37,440 nt of DNA from Mesorhizobium qingshengii (GTDB taxonomy: Bacteria; Pseudomonadota; Alphaproteobacteria; Rhizobiales; Rhizobiaceae). The notes below the pieces were generated by a model. The model made no database searches. It saw only the letters and a program-made list of their open reading frames with translations, and had not been told where the DNA came from. Each line of letters starts with the position of its first letter. Position 1 is the stretch's first letter. Shown one piece after another: positions 29,437 through 37,440 of this stretch. The stretch lies in contig NZ_FMXM01000033.1 of NCBI RefSeq assembly GCF_900103325.1, positions 1 through 37,440 on the forward strand. Direction: 5' to 3'. Made by a program: the position numbers and the translations under genes.

Positions 29437-30609
29437 TCAGATGATGGACAGGGCCTCCTGCGCGATCACCAGTTCCTCATCGGTCGGAACGACCATGACG
29501 ACGACCTTGCTGTCGGCTGCCTCGATCCGCGTGGCGTTCCGCGCATTCGCCGCGGCATCGATGACCAGGCCGAGCCATCCGAGGTGCTTGCAGATGGCTG
29601 CACGGATCTCCGGCTGATGCTCGCCGATGCCTGCGGTGAAGACGATGCCGTCGAGCCCGCCCAGCGCTACGATGATGGCCGCCGTTTCCCGCGCAATGCG
29701 AAAGGTGAAGAGATCAAGCGCTTCGCGTGCCTCCGGATCCTTGCTGGAGATCAGGTCGCGGCTGTCGGCGCTGATGCCCGAAATGCCCAGCAGGCCGGAG
29801 CGGTGATAGAGCATGTCCTCGATATCCTCGACCCTCAGTCCGCGCTGCTTCAGGAGGTGAATGATGACGCCAGGATCCAGTGCGCCGCAGCGCGTTGCCA
29901 TCGGAATGCCGTCGAGCGTCGAAAAACTCATGCTGGTGTCGCGGCTGGCGCCCGCGGCGAGCCCGCACAGGCTCGCGCCGCTGCCAAGATGCGCGACGAT
30001 GACGCGTCCGGCGGCGGTGTTGGGAGCAAGCTCCTGTATCCTGGAAGCGATGAATTTGTAGGAGAGGCCATGGAAGCCGTAGTGCTTGATGCCCTGGTCG
30101 AACAGCTCGCGGGGCAGAGCAAAGCGGCGGACCAGATCGCTCTGGCTGCGATGGAAGGCGGTGTCGAAGGACGCGACCTGGCGTAATCCCGGCCGCAAGT
30201 GGCTGACGGCGCGGATCAGGCGAATGCTTTGAGGCTGGTGAAGAGGAGCCAACGGCACCAAAGCTTCTATCGCGGCCAACACGTCGTCGCTGACCAATGC
30301 CGGCCCGTCAAAACGGTCGCCGCCATGCACCACCCGATGGCCGATCGCGCAAAGTTCGTTCACGGAGAAGTGGTTCTCGATCCACGCCAGAATTTCGTCG
30401 ATCAAAGCGTGGAGATCGTCGCTCACCGTTGCCTTCAACACGACGTCGAACGCGCTGGTTTCCTCCTCGACGCGCAGCGTCAGGGGCAGGTGCCGCAGAT
30501 CGACGACTCCCCTGGCCAAGGGCCGCGGCCCGTGCGTCCCGATCGCGAACAAGGCAAGCTTGATGGTGGAAGAACCGGGGTTGAACGTCAGCACGATCGG
30601 ACCGCTCAT
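29437..30609 (-). CDS. ackA: acetate kinase
   Basis: Converts acetyl phosphate and ADP to acetate and ATP. The 390-residue protein has the N-terminal phosphate motif LTFNPGSSTIKLALF, GHRVVHGG near residue 90, the active-site segment ASFDTAFH, YGFHGLSYKFIA, GSGASLCG, and the C-terminal FTAGIGEHQPEIR. Length and motifs are normal. It lies upstream of xfp on the same strand and downstream of cydC. The 194-base gap 30610-30803 before it holds no box that I could find, so its promoter is unknown; read-through from cydDC is possible. No phosphotransacetylase gene is nearby, which suggests that acetyl phosphate comes from phosphoketolase here. Confidence 0.95.
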   Translation of the reverse strand: MSGPIVLTFNPGSSTIKLALFAIGTHGPRPLARGVVDLRHLPLTLRVEEETSAFDVVLKATVSDDLHALIDEILAWIENHFSVNELCAIGHRVVHGGDRFDGPALVSDDVLAAIEALVPLAPLHQPQSIRLIRAVSHLRPGLRQVASFDTAFHRSQSDLVRRFALPRELFDQGIKHYGFHGLSYKFIASRIQELAPNTAAGRVIVAHLGSGASLCGLAAGASRDTSMSFSTLDGIPMATRCGALDPGVIIHLLKQRGLRVEDIEDMLYHRSGLLGISGISADSRDLISSKDPEAREALDLFTFRIARETAAIIVALGGLDGIVFTAGIGEHQPEIRAAICKHLGWLGLVIDAAANARNATRIEAADSKVVVMVVPTDEELVIAQEALSII

Positions 30610-30803
30610 GGTTTCGCCTTCTCAGTGCTTCGATCTGACCGGTCACGGGCAGTTTCCACGCGACCGCCCTTGCAAGTCGGGAGTTACCACAAAGATGGAG
30701 GACGCCGGGCACAAGAAAAGACCCACTCCACGGCCAGCCTGCCAACCTGTCTTGCGCCAACGCTTTCAAATATCGCGACTTCGGAAGATCGTTCCCTGTC
30801 GCA

Positions 30804-32438
30804 TCATTGCAGTCGAACCGCCGCAGTCCCTCTCGGTGTCAGCTCGTCATGGCTCGACAGGATGACGATGCGTTGCCGCAGCCGGTGCAGCAGCGCATCG
30901 AGAATGCGCTTGCCCTGTTCGGTATCGAGATGTTCAGTCGGCTCATCCAGAAGCACGACAGGGCGGTTGGAAAGCCATGCACGGGCGAGGTTCAGCCTTT
31001 GCGCCTCGCCGAGCGACAGCACATCCTGCGTGATCCAGCCGTCCAAGCCGCCCGCCGCCCTTATCCGGTCCTGAAGTTCCACGGTGCTCAACGCACTCCA
31101 CAGTTCGTCGTCACTGGCGTGCGGGGCAAACAGGTTCTCGCGCACGGTGTCGGCGAGAACCGTCGCATCGTGAGGACAGAAGCAACTCATGGCTCGACGC
31201 GCATCCACACCGCAGCCGATGCCGTCGCTCAAGACGCATCCATCACCGACGTCCAGCCAGCCGGCGATCTGCTTCAACAAGGAGGTCTTGCCGCAGCCGC
31301 TGGGGCCATGCAGGACCGTTGGCCTGCCAGCCCTGAAGGTGACGCTGACCGGCCTTCCAATCAGCCGGCCATCCGGGGCGTGGCGTGGCAGTCGGTCTAG
31401 CGTCAAAGACGAGATGCGCTCCGGGACATGTTTGCGCGACACGCCGTCCGGGGTATTCCATTTGGCCAGGGTCGACCGGGCTTTCTTCTCGCGCGCGAAG
31501 GCGACGACGATCTTCGATGCGCCCAGCACGGATTCCCCAACGGCCAGCCAGGCGAAGGCCAGCAGGGCGGGCACCAACAGGGCCTCGCCGCGCAAGCCCG
31601 ACAGCCAGGCGGACGCCAGAACGCTCAGCATGGCGCATGGCGCCAGGCAGTTGGCCAACGTATCGAACAAGGCCTGCCTGTGGCGAAGCACCAACGCGCG
31701 CGTCTGGGCATTGGCGTAGCCATCGAACGGCGCTTCGAGCATGAGACCCCAGCGGCGTTCACCCTGCAATGGCACCACGGCCTGTATCGCGGCGCCAAGC
31801 AGGCGGGAGGCCTGCTGCCTGCCTTCGCGCATGGCCGCCAGATCGGCGTCGGCTCGGCTTGCCAGGAAACAGGCCCCGACGATGTTTGCCGTGATGAGCA
31901 GCAGGATCGGCACGACTGCCAGCGGCGTTATCAACAGGGTCGCGGCGACAAGCAAAAGAATGGCGACGCCAAGGGTCGCTGACGGCAAGCTGACGCGCAG
32001 GCGCGCATAATCCACGTCCTCGACGTCGTCGAGATAGTCGGCAAGGCGATCCTGGTTGCCAAGCTGCCAGCCGGCCTTGCGCACCGAGGGGGCCGACGCC
32101 ATCGCGGCGAACAGGGTCGAGCGCCGCCGGACCTGATCGGTGAGCGCCGCCCGGTGGCCGACAACGCGCTCGCCATATTTGGCCGCCGTCCGTGTCAAGG
32201 CGAACAGGCGTATCAATGCAGCGGGGACATGGAAGTTGAACGTCAACGCGGCGGGCGTCAGGCCCGCCAGGGCGACCGCGCCGAGAAACCACACGGACAC
32301 GCCGGTCAGCAGGATTCCGCCCGCCAGGGCGGCAAATGCCAGAACAAGGGCGAGGCGCCACGGCGCCCTGTTTCGGACAGGCTCTTGCGGTGGGCCGATC
32401 CGCGTTTGCGCGGCGATCGAGGACGCGGTGCCGTTCAT
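30804..32438 (-). CDS. cydC: cysteine/glutathione ABC exporter subunit, cytochrome bd maturation (CydC)
   Basis: Half of the heterodimeric ABC exporter CydDC, which exports cysteine and glutathione to the periplasm and is needed to assemble cytochrome bd. The 544-residue protein has six membrane segments (about 25-300) and a nucleotide-binding domain with Walker A GPSGCGKTS, a slightly varied signature LSLGEAQR and Walker B VVLLDEPTEHLD, then SSHDE. The region between domains is short. Its start overlaps the cydD stop (ATGA), so translation is coupled. CydC versus CydD is assigned from gene order and similarity; the two subunits are alike. Confidence 0.9.
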   Translation of the reverse strand: MNGTASSIAAQTRIGPPQEPVRNRAPWRLALVLAFAALAGGILLTGVSVWFLGAVALAGLTPAALTFNFHVPAALIRLFALTRTAAKYGERVVGHRAALTDQVRRRSTLFAAMASAPSVRKAGWQLGNQDRLADYLDDVEDVDYARLRVSLPSATLGVAILLLVAATLLITPLAVVPILLLITANIVGACFLASRADADLAAMREGRQQASRLLGAAIQAVVPLQGERRWGLMLEAPFDGYANAQTRALVLRHRQALFDTLANCLAPCAMLSVLASAWLSGLRGEALLVPALLAFAWLAVGESVLGASKIVVAFAREKKARSTLAKWNTPDGVSRKHVPERISSLTLDRLPRHAPDGRLIGRPVSVTFRAGRPTVLHGPSGCGKTSLLKQIAGWLDVGDGCVLSDGIGCGVDARRAMSCFCPHDATVLADTVRENLFAPHASDDELWSALSTVELQDRIRAAGGLDGWITQDVLSLGEAQRLNLARAWLSNRPVVLLDEPTEHLDTEQGKRILDALLHRLRQRIVILSSHDELTPRGTAAVRLQ

Positions 32439-34090
32439 GCGACTTTCTCCCGTGCCTGACGGTTGTCCGCGCCGAGGTCGATGGTTGTGCCGGCAAGCAT
32501 GGCCAGGCTCCTGTCATGCGTTGCCACCAGGACGAGCCGGCTGCACGCCGCATCCGCAAGCGCACGACGCACCATCGCGGCGTTGCCGGGATCAAGCTTG
32601 GCGGTCGGCTCGTCGGCAAAGATGGCGCGGCCCGAGATCAACGCACGCGCCAGGCCGATGCGCACCCGTTGCCCGCCGGAGAGGTTCTCACCGCCGGCCT
32701 GGATCAGCGCGTCAAGCCCACCGGGCAGAAGCACATCGTCGAGAAGACCGACATTGCCCGCCGCAAGCAGCAGCCGGGTCCGGCAACATGGGCCGTTTTG
32801 CCAGGCGATAGCAGCGTCAAGCGGGCCTTCCGGCACATAGATGTCGGTGGAGCACCAAGCGATGCCTGGGTGGGTGTCGAAATCCGCTTCGAAAGATGGC
32901 GCGGACCCGATCCCGGCAAGATGGCGCAGCAGGGTCGACTTGCCCGATCCGCTCGGTCCGGTGATGGCTACCAGCCCGGTCCGGGGCAGAAGCGATGCGG
33001 CACCGGCCAGATCGCGGGTCACGATGGTGGCTTCGAAAGCCGGCGATTGCGGATGGGCGGCCAGAACGAGTGTGTCGAGCGCGGTGGCGGCGGCGAGGCC
33101 CTCGGCCTTGGCGTGATACTGCTCCGCGTAGCGCCGGAACGGGGCGAAATATTCCGGCGCGATCATCAGGATGAACAGGCTCTGCCAGAGCTGGAGGTCG
33201 GCAAAGCCGGGGACGCTGATGAGCTTGAGATGGCCGAGACCGAGAAACACGGCGAGCATCGCGATCGACAGCGACGAGAAGAAGTCGATGATGCCGGCGT
33301 TGAGGAAGGCGATCCTGAGCACGCCCATCGTGCCCGAGGCATAGGTGTCCAGCCGCACAGCCAGCTTGCGCCTTTCTCGGTTCAGCCCGTGGTTTCCAAG
33401 GATGGTCGGCAAGGTGCGGATGCGATCGGCGAACTGTGCGGCGAGACGGCCGAATGCTTTTTCCTGAGCGTCGGCGCCGCTACGGATCGCGCCGCCAATC
33501 AGAGCGAAGAAGACGATCATCACCGGGGTCAGCACGACGAGCGCCAATGCCGCCTCCCACGAAACGGCGACAATAACGGTTGCGGCAAGTAGGGGGCCCA
33601 GCCCCAGCATGGTCGACGCGAGGCGATGCCCGACCGCCAGGCCGGCCACGGCTTGCGGATAGCGTTGCAGTCCAGCGATCAATGTTCCGAGCGGCATTAC
33701 CTGGATGTCGCCGGGAAGAGCCGCGGCGAGGGCGCGACGCACCGACCCGAGCAGGCCGTTGGCAACCTCCAGTTCCGTATTGGCGACAGCTCGGTCGGCC
33801 ACCAGGCCGACGACAGAGCCGAGGATCAGGCTGACCAGCGCGGCGCCAAGCAGCAGCCAGCTGGCATTCCCCGAGATCATGCGACCCACGAACATCGCCG
33901 CCAGACCTATGAAGGCAAGCCGCAGCATCGCGCGCGACGCTTGCAATGCAAGGGCGGAATGCAAGCCGGCGGCGGCAAGGCCGCGCGCAATGCAAAGTGT
34001 CTTGCCGGGGGCGGGCGCCCCTGCATTGGCCTCCGGTGGAGTTGCCCCCGTTGGGCGTTTGCCGCGGCGATTCAGGACAGTTTCGAGCAT
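32435..34090 (-). CDS. cydD: cysteine/glutathione ABC exporter subunit, cytochrome bd maturation (CydD)
   Basis: The partner of CydC. The 551-residue protein has membrane segments at about 55-300 and a nucleotide-binding domain with Walker A GPSGSGKST, signature LSGGQRVR and an intact aspartate-glutamate Walker B (AIFADEPTAKLD), so this half looks capable of ATP hydrolysis. The first 45 residues are polar and proline-rich, and the ATG at 34090 is only about 41 bases from the centre of the FixK/FNR box, so the true start could lie further in, near MLRLAFIG. It is divergent from cydA and coupled to cydC by a 4-base overlap. Confidence 0.9.
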   Translation of the reverse strand: MLETVLNRRGKRPTGATPPEANAGAPAPGKTLCIARGLAAAGLHSALALQASRAMLRLAFIGLAAMFVGRMISGNASWLLLGAALVSLILGSVVGLVADRAVANTELEVANGLLGSVRRALAAALPGDIQVMPLGTLIAGLQRYPQAVAGLAVGHRLASTMLGLGPLLAATVIVAVSWEAALALVVLTPVMIVFFALIGGAIRSGADAQEKAFGRLAAQFADRIRTLPTILGNHGLNRERRKLAVRLDTYASGTMGVLRIAFLNAGIIDFFSSLSIAMLAVFLGLGHLKLISVPGFADLQLWQSLFILMIAPEYFAPFRRYAEQYHAKAEGLAAATALDTLVLAAHPQSPAFEATIVTRDLAGAASLLPRTGLVAITGPSGSGKSTLLRHLAGIGSAPSFEADFDTHPGIAWCSTDIYVPEGPLDAAIAWQNGPCCRTRLLLAAGNVGLLDDVLLPGGLDALIQAGGENLSGGQRVRIGLARALISGRAIFADEPTAKLDPGNAAMVRRALADAACSRLVLVATHDRSLAMLAGTTIDLGADNRQAREKVA

Positions 34091-34124
34091 GACAGTTCAA
34101 TCTCACGCCGGGGCCGTCAGCGAA

Positions 34125-34138
34125 TTGACGCATATCAA
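34125..34138. promoter_or_regulatory. FixK/FNR-type box between cydDC and cydABX
   Basis: TTGACGCATATCAA fits TTGAY-N4-RTCAA. It is centred 61 bases before the cydA ATG and about 41 bases before the annotated cydD ATG, so a single site may serve both units. Confidence 0.8.
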
Positions 34139-34192
34139 AAGGCGCGACCGCGGAACACGCTATCGAAGGGCACGCCTGAACGGAGCCCTCCC

Positions 34193-35767
34193 ATGACCAG
34201 CCCATTGCTTGTGGAGTTGTCGCGACTGCAATTCGCGCTGACCGCGATGTACCACTTCCTGTTCGTCCCGCTGACACTGGGCTTGTCCATCATGCTTGCG
34301 ATGATGGAGACGGTCTACGTCATGACCGGCCGCACGATCTGGCGCGACATGGTCAAATTCTGGGGCGTGCTGTTCGGCATCAATTTCGCCCTCGGTGTCG
34401 CCACCGGCATCACCATGGAATTCCAGTTCGGCATGAACTGGGCCTATTATTCGCACTATGTCGGAGACGTGTTCGGCGCCCCTCTCGCGATTGAAGGCCT
34501 GATGGCATTCTTCCTGGAGGCGACCTTCGTCGGCCTGTTCTTCTTCGGCTGGGAAAAGCTCTCGGCGCGCGCGCATCTCGTCGTCACCTGGCTTGTCGCG
34601 CTGGGCACCAATTTCTCGGCGCTATGGATACTGATCGCCAATGGCTGGATGCAGAATCCCATCGGCTCGGCCTTCAACCCGGACACGATGCGCATGGAAG
34701 TGACGGACTTCATGGCCGTCATCTTCAACCCGGTGGCGCAGGCGAAGTTCGTCCACACTGTTTCGGCCGGCTATGTCTGCGGCGCCGTCTTCGTGCTCGG
34801 CGTCTCGGCCTATTACATGCTGCGCGGGCGACACATCGAACTCGCCAAGCGCTCCTTCGTTATCGCCTCGGCCTTCGGCATCGCCTCGTCGCTGTCGGTC
34901 ATCGTACTCGGTGACGAGAGCGGCTACGCCATCACCGACAACCAGAAGATGAAGCTCGCCGCCATGGAAGCGATGTGGGAGACCGAGCCGGCTCCCGCCT
35001 CCTTCACTGCGTTCGGCATTCCCAGCATGAGCGACCGCACGACCCATTTCGCCGTGCATATCCCCTGGGTCATGGGCCTCATCGGCACCCGTTCGATCGA
35101 CAAGGAAATCCCCGGCATCTTCGAACTCGTCCAGAAGGCCGAGGGACGCATCCGCGACGGGCTGACCGCCTACGACGCGCTGGAAAAACTCAAGGTCAAC
35201 CATGGCGACGCGGCGGCACGCGCCAGCTTCGACGCGACAAGCAAGGATCTTGGCTATGCGCTGCTGCTCAAGCGCTATATCGATGATCCACGCCAGGCCA
35301 CGGATGACCAGATCAAGCAGGCGGCATGGTCGACCGTGCCGGAAGTGCCGGCGATCTTCTTCACCTTCCGGATCATGGTGCTGTGCGCCTTCCTGCTGCT
35401 TGCCGTCTTCGCGATCTCGCTCTGGCATACGATGCGCGAGACGCCGGCGCCGCGCTGGCTGTTTCGCATCGCGCTGATCGCGATGCCATTGCCATGGCTT
35501 GCCGCGGAGCTCGGTTGGTTCGTCTCCGAATTCGGCCGCCAGCCCTGGATCATCGAGGGCATGCTGCCGACCTTCCTGGCGACGTCCGAGCTCGGCATTC
35601 CCGATCTTCTGATTACCATCCTCGGCTTCACCCTCGTCTATGGCGTGCTGGCCGTGATCGAGGTGAAGCTGATGCTGCAGGCGATAGCGAAGGGGCCGGC
35701 TGTCGGTGCGAATATCACGCCTCCCATCGGCGAAGGCACAAAAATCCATCTGGCGGCCGCCCAGTAA
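34193..35767 (+). CDS. cydA: cytochrome bd quinol oxidase subunit I
   Basis: The subunit that holds haems b558, b595 and d and the quinol site of the high-affinity terminal oxidase. The 524-residue protein begins MTSPLLVELSRLQFALTAMY with His21 as the haem ligand equivalent to E. coli His19. It has GDESGYAITDNQKMKLAAMEAMWET-type Q-loop sequence (cited partly) and the GRQPW motif near residue 445. The length and the Q loop match the long-loop E. coli type rather than the short-loop cyanide-insensitive type. ATG 34193 lies after AGCCCTCCC; the upstream frame back to 33626 is antisense to cydD. First gene of cydABX. Confidence 0.97.
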   Translation: MTSPLLVELSRLQFALTAMYHFLFVPLTLGLSIMLAMMETVYVMTGRTIWRDMVKFWGVLFGINFALGVATGITMEFQFGMNWAYYSHYVGDVFGAPLAIEGLMAFFLEATFVGLFFFGWEKLSARAHLVVTWLVALGTNFSALWILIANGWMQNPIGSAFNPDTMRMEVTDFMAVIFNPVAQAKFVHTVSAGYVCGAVFVLGVSAYYMLRGRHIELAKRSFVIASAFGIASSLSVIVLGDESGYAITDNQKMKLAAMEAMWETEPAPASFTAFGIPSMSDRTTHFAVHIPWVMGLIGTRSIDKEIPGIFELVQKAEGRIRDGLTAYDALEKLKVNHGDAAARASFDATSKDLGYALLLKRYIDDPRQATDDQIKQAAWSTVPEVPAIFFTFRIMVLCAFLLLAVFAISLWHTMRETPAPRWLFRIALIAMPLPWLAAELGWFVSEFGRQPWIIEGMLPTFLATSELGIPDLLITILGFTLVYGVLAVIEVKLMLQAIAKGPAVGANITPPIGEGTKIHLAAAQ

Positions 35768-35793
35768 ACCGGGACCTGCAAGGAACAACGACG

Positions 35794-36948
35794 ATGATCG
35801 ATTTCCTCTTCAATTACGAAACGCTGCGGATCATATGGTGGGTGCTGCTTGGCGTTCTTTTGATGGGCTTCGCGGTGACCGACGGCTTTGACATGGGCGT
35901 GGGGGCACTGCTGCCCTTCGTCGCAAAGACCGATATCGAGCGGCGTGTTGCCATCAACACCGTCGGACCGGTCTGGGAAGGCAACCAGGTCTGGTTTATC
36001 CTGGGCGGTGGTGCCATCTTCGCTGCCTGGCCGGCGCTCTACGCATTGAGCTTCTCGGGCTTCTACCTCGCCATGTTCCTGGTACTGTTCGCGCTGATCC
36101 TGCGGCCGGTCGGCTTCAAATACCGCTCGAAGCGGGAGAGTCCCCGCTGGCGCTCGAACTGGGACTGGGCGCTATTCATCGGCGGAGCCGTGCCGGCGCT
36201 CATCTTCGGGGTGGCGGTGGGCAACGCGCTGAGAGGCGTGCCATTCCACTTCTCCACCGACCTGCGGCCGTTCTATGAGGGCACCCTGTTCGGCCTGCTC
36301 AATCCGGTGGCGCTTTACTGCGGCCTAGTTTCGCTGACCATGCTTGTCATGCACGGCGCGGCTTGGCTGGCATTCAAGGCGGAAGGGCCGGTGGCTGACC
36401 GCGCCCGCGTCATCGGCGGCAAGGTCGCGCTCGCCACCGCAGTCCTGTTTGCCGGCGGCGGGGTGCTTGTCTGGCTCGGGCTGCTCGGCGGCTATGAGGT
36501 GACGAGCGCCATCGTCTGGGATGGCCCGTCCAATCCGCTCGGCAAGACGGTGATAGCGAATTCGAGCGCGTGGCTGCGCAACTTCCGCGCCACGCCGGCC
36601 CTTTGCCTGGTGCCCGCGCTGGGCATCGTGGCGCCGCTGGTCGCCGCGGCCGGCTTCCGTGCGCGTCGCGAAGGCATCACCTTCCTCGCATCGAAGCTTG
36701 GCGTGCTCTGCATCATCGCGACTGTCGGCTTGGCGATGTTTCCGATCATCCTGCCGTCAAGCAGCAATCCGGGCCATTCGCTTGCCGTGTTCGATGCATC
36801 CTCAAGCCGGGCGACGCTGCGCAACATGCTGATCGCAACTGTCATCTTCCTACCGCTGATCCTTGCCTACACAGCCTGGGTCTACAGTGTGCTTTGGGGC
36901 AAGGTCAGCGAAACCTCGGTGCGCGGGGCCGGTTCATCGGCGTACTGA
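35794..36948 (+). CDS. cydB: cytochrome bd quinol oxidase subunit II
   Basis: The second core subunit of the bd oxidase, with about eight or nine membrane helices. The 384-residue protein starts MIDFLFNYETLRIIWWVLLG, with FAVTDGFDMGVGALLPF and the loop GPVWEGNQVWFI, all standard for CydB. ATG 35794 follows AAGGA, 26 bases after the cydA stop. It is followed 22 bases later by cydX. Together they make a complete CydABX oxidase that lets the cell use traces of oxygen and protects against peroxide and nitric oxide (known of the family). Confidence 0.97.
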   Translation: MIDFLFNYETLRIIWWVLLGVLLMGFAVTDGFDMGVGALLPFVAKTDIERRVAINTVGPVWEGNQVWFILGGGAIFAAWPALYALSFSGFYLAMFLVLFALILRPVGFKYRSKRESPRWRSNWDWALFIGGAVPALIFGVAVGNALRGVPFHFSTDLRPFYEGTLFGLLNPVALYCGLVSLTMLVMHGAAWLAFKAEGPVADRARVIGGKVALATAVLFAGGGVLVWLGLLGGYEVTSAIVWDGPSNPLGKTVIANSSAWLRNFRATPALCLVPALGIVAPLVAAAGFRARREGITFLASKLGVLCIIATVGLAMFPIILPSSSNPGHSLAVFDASSSRATLRNMLIATVIFLPLILAYTAWVYSVLWGKVSETSVRGAGSSAY

Positions 36949-36970
36949 AACGAGATTGGAGATTGCAACG

Positions 36971-37102
36971 ATGTGGTATTTCGCCTGGATCCTCGGCCTC
37001 GGACTGGCCACCACGGTCGGCATCCTGAATGCCCTCTGGTACGAGTTGCGCGCGGTTCGCGCGCAACCATCAGAACAAATTGAGCACTTGGAAGCACCTT
37101 GA
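36971..37102 (+). CDS. cydX: cytochrome bd small subunit CydX
   Basis: A 43-residue single-helix protein beginning MWYFAWILGLGLATTVGILN, followed by WYELRAVRAQP. It matches the CydX/CbdX family, whose first nine residues MWYFAWILG are nearly invariant and which stabilise the haem environment of CydAB. ATG 36971 lies 22 bases after cydB, with GAGATTG upstream; a longer frame from 36863 is not supported. It is easily missed because of its size. Confidence 0.93.
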   Translation: MWYFAWILGLGLATTVGILNALWYELRAVRAQPSEQIEHLEAP

Positions 37103-37145
37103 GGCGCCGCAAACCAAACCTCTGATGCGAAAGCGCAGTCGCTAT

Positions 37146-37440
37146 TCAGCTTGCCAACGGGAAACCTTGCGCACGCCAGGCGCTAATGCCGCCGCCCATA
37201 TGCGTGTCGTGCGGCTGTCCTGCCGCCATGGCGAGGGCAATCGCTTGCGATGACCGGCCGCCGGAGTGGCAATAAAACACGACGGGCTTGTCAGATGGAA
37301 TTAGGTCCATCTTGTCACGCAGCTTGCCCAACGGAATATGAATGGCGCCCGCTATATGCCCAGACGCCCACTCGGCGTTCTCCCTGACATCAACAAGCGT
37401 GACGGCGTCACCCACCTGACGCACTTGCGTCGGCGTCAGC
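37146..37440 (-). CDS. rhodanese-like sulphurtransferase, 5' end beyond the window
   Basis: A single rhodanese domain that continues past the right edge: the frame runs on as LTPTQV before RQVGDAVTLVDVRENAEW. At least 97 residues are visible. The active-site loop is FYCHSGGRSSQA with the catalytic cysteine, and the ends fit a short (GlpE/PspE-like) rhodanese or the C-terminal part of a larger one, such as an ArsR- or YgaP-type fusion. It would transfer sulphur from thiosulphate or persulphides. It is convergent with cydX; the 43-base gap shows no clear terminator. The start and any regulation lie outside the window. Confidence 0.88.
   Translation of the reverse strand, partial: LTPTQVRQVGDAVTLVDVRENAEWASGHIAGAIHIPLGKLRDKMDLIPSDKPVVFYCHSGGRSSQAIALAMAAGQPHDTHMGGGISAWRAQGFPLAS

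Overview
The window is high-GC DNA with the gene content of an alphaproteobacterium, most likely a Rhizobiales member close to Mesorhizobium. The indications are a SyrA/ExoX-type exopolysaccharide regulator, rhizobial-style arginine deiminase genes, a phasin and PHA synthase pair, and many FixK/FNR-type boxes. I cannot name the species. No rRNA, tRNA, CRISPR array, transposase or phage gene was recognised. I annotate about 34 protein genes or fragments, tightly packed, with no gene-free stretch above 300 bases.

Layout: 1-474 holds a small SyrA/ExoX-like membrane protein. 515-5147 is the arginine deiminase operon arcDABC on the minus strand. 5253-5372 is the degenerate 3' end of a second NAD(P)H oxidoreductase gene. 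5438-7050 holds a cytochrome b561-like protein, a small periplasmic PepSY-like protein and a divergent exported cupredoxin. 7313-9323 holds a zinc alcohol dehydrogenase, a flavodoxin-fold oxidoreductase and an unknown protein. 9412-13428 is an operon of DUF302, a P1B heavy-metal ATPase, thioredoxin 2 and an MgtC/DUF4010 membrane protein. 13587-16268 is a fusion of an ADP-forming acyl-CoA synthetase with a GNAT acetyltransferase (Pat-like). 16291-18308 holds an APH-like/P-loop kinase and a cytochrome c. 18455-20049 is the DUF2267, phosphoribosyltransferase and FMN-binding protein operon. 20289-22902 holds phasin, PHA synthase and a DUF2892 protein. 23106-26819 holds a cytochrome c, a truncated SDR reading frame coupled to an MgtA-type ATPase, and a small unknown gene. 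26834-30609 holds phosphoketolase and acetate kinase. 30804-37102 holds cydDC, divergent from cydABX (cytochrome bd oxidase and its maturation exporter). A rhodanese runs off the right edge.

The unifying signal is regulatory. I found 14 FixK/FNR-like boxes in 12 intergenic regions. Ten fit TTGAY-N4-RTCAA exactly, where about 0.14 would be expected by chance in this length at equal base frequencies. Four are asymmetric (TTGAT-N4-CGCAA in one orientation). They stand in front of almost every transcription unit, so the window reads as a low-oxygen regulon packed into one island.

The genes fit this: ATP without respiration (arginine deiminase; phosphoketolase plus acetate kinase; possibly acetyl-CoA to acetate plus ATP), high-affinity oxygen respiration (cytochrome bd), small periplasmic electron carriers (two cytochromes c, cupredoxin, b561), carbon storage (PHA), cation ATPases, redox proteins, protein acetylation and control of exopolysaccharide. 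Several of the poorly understood members (APH/P-loop protein, phosphoribosyltransferase, FMN-binding barrel, cation ATPase, storage-polymer synthase) resemble classes found in the mycobacterial DosR dormancy regulon. No FixK/FNR regulator or sensor kinase is encoded here, so it must act from elsewhere.
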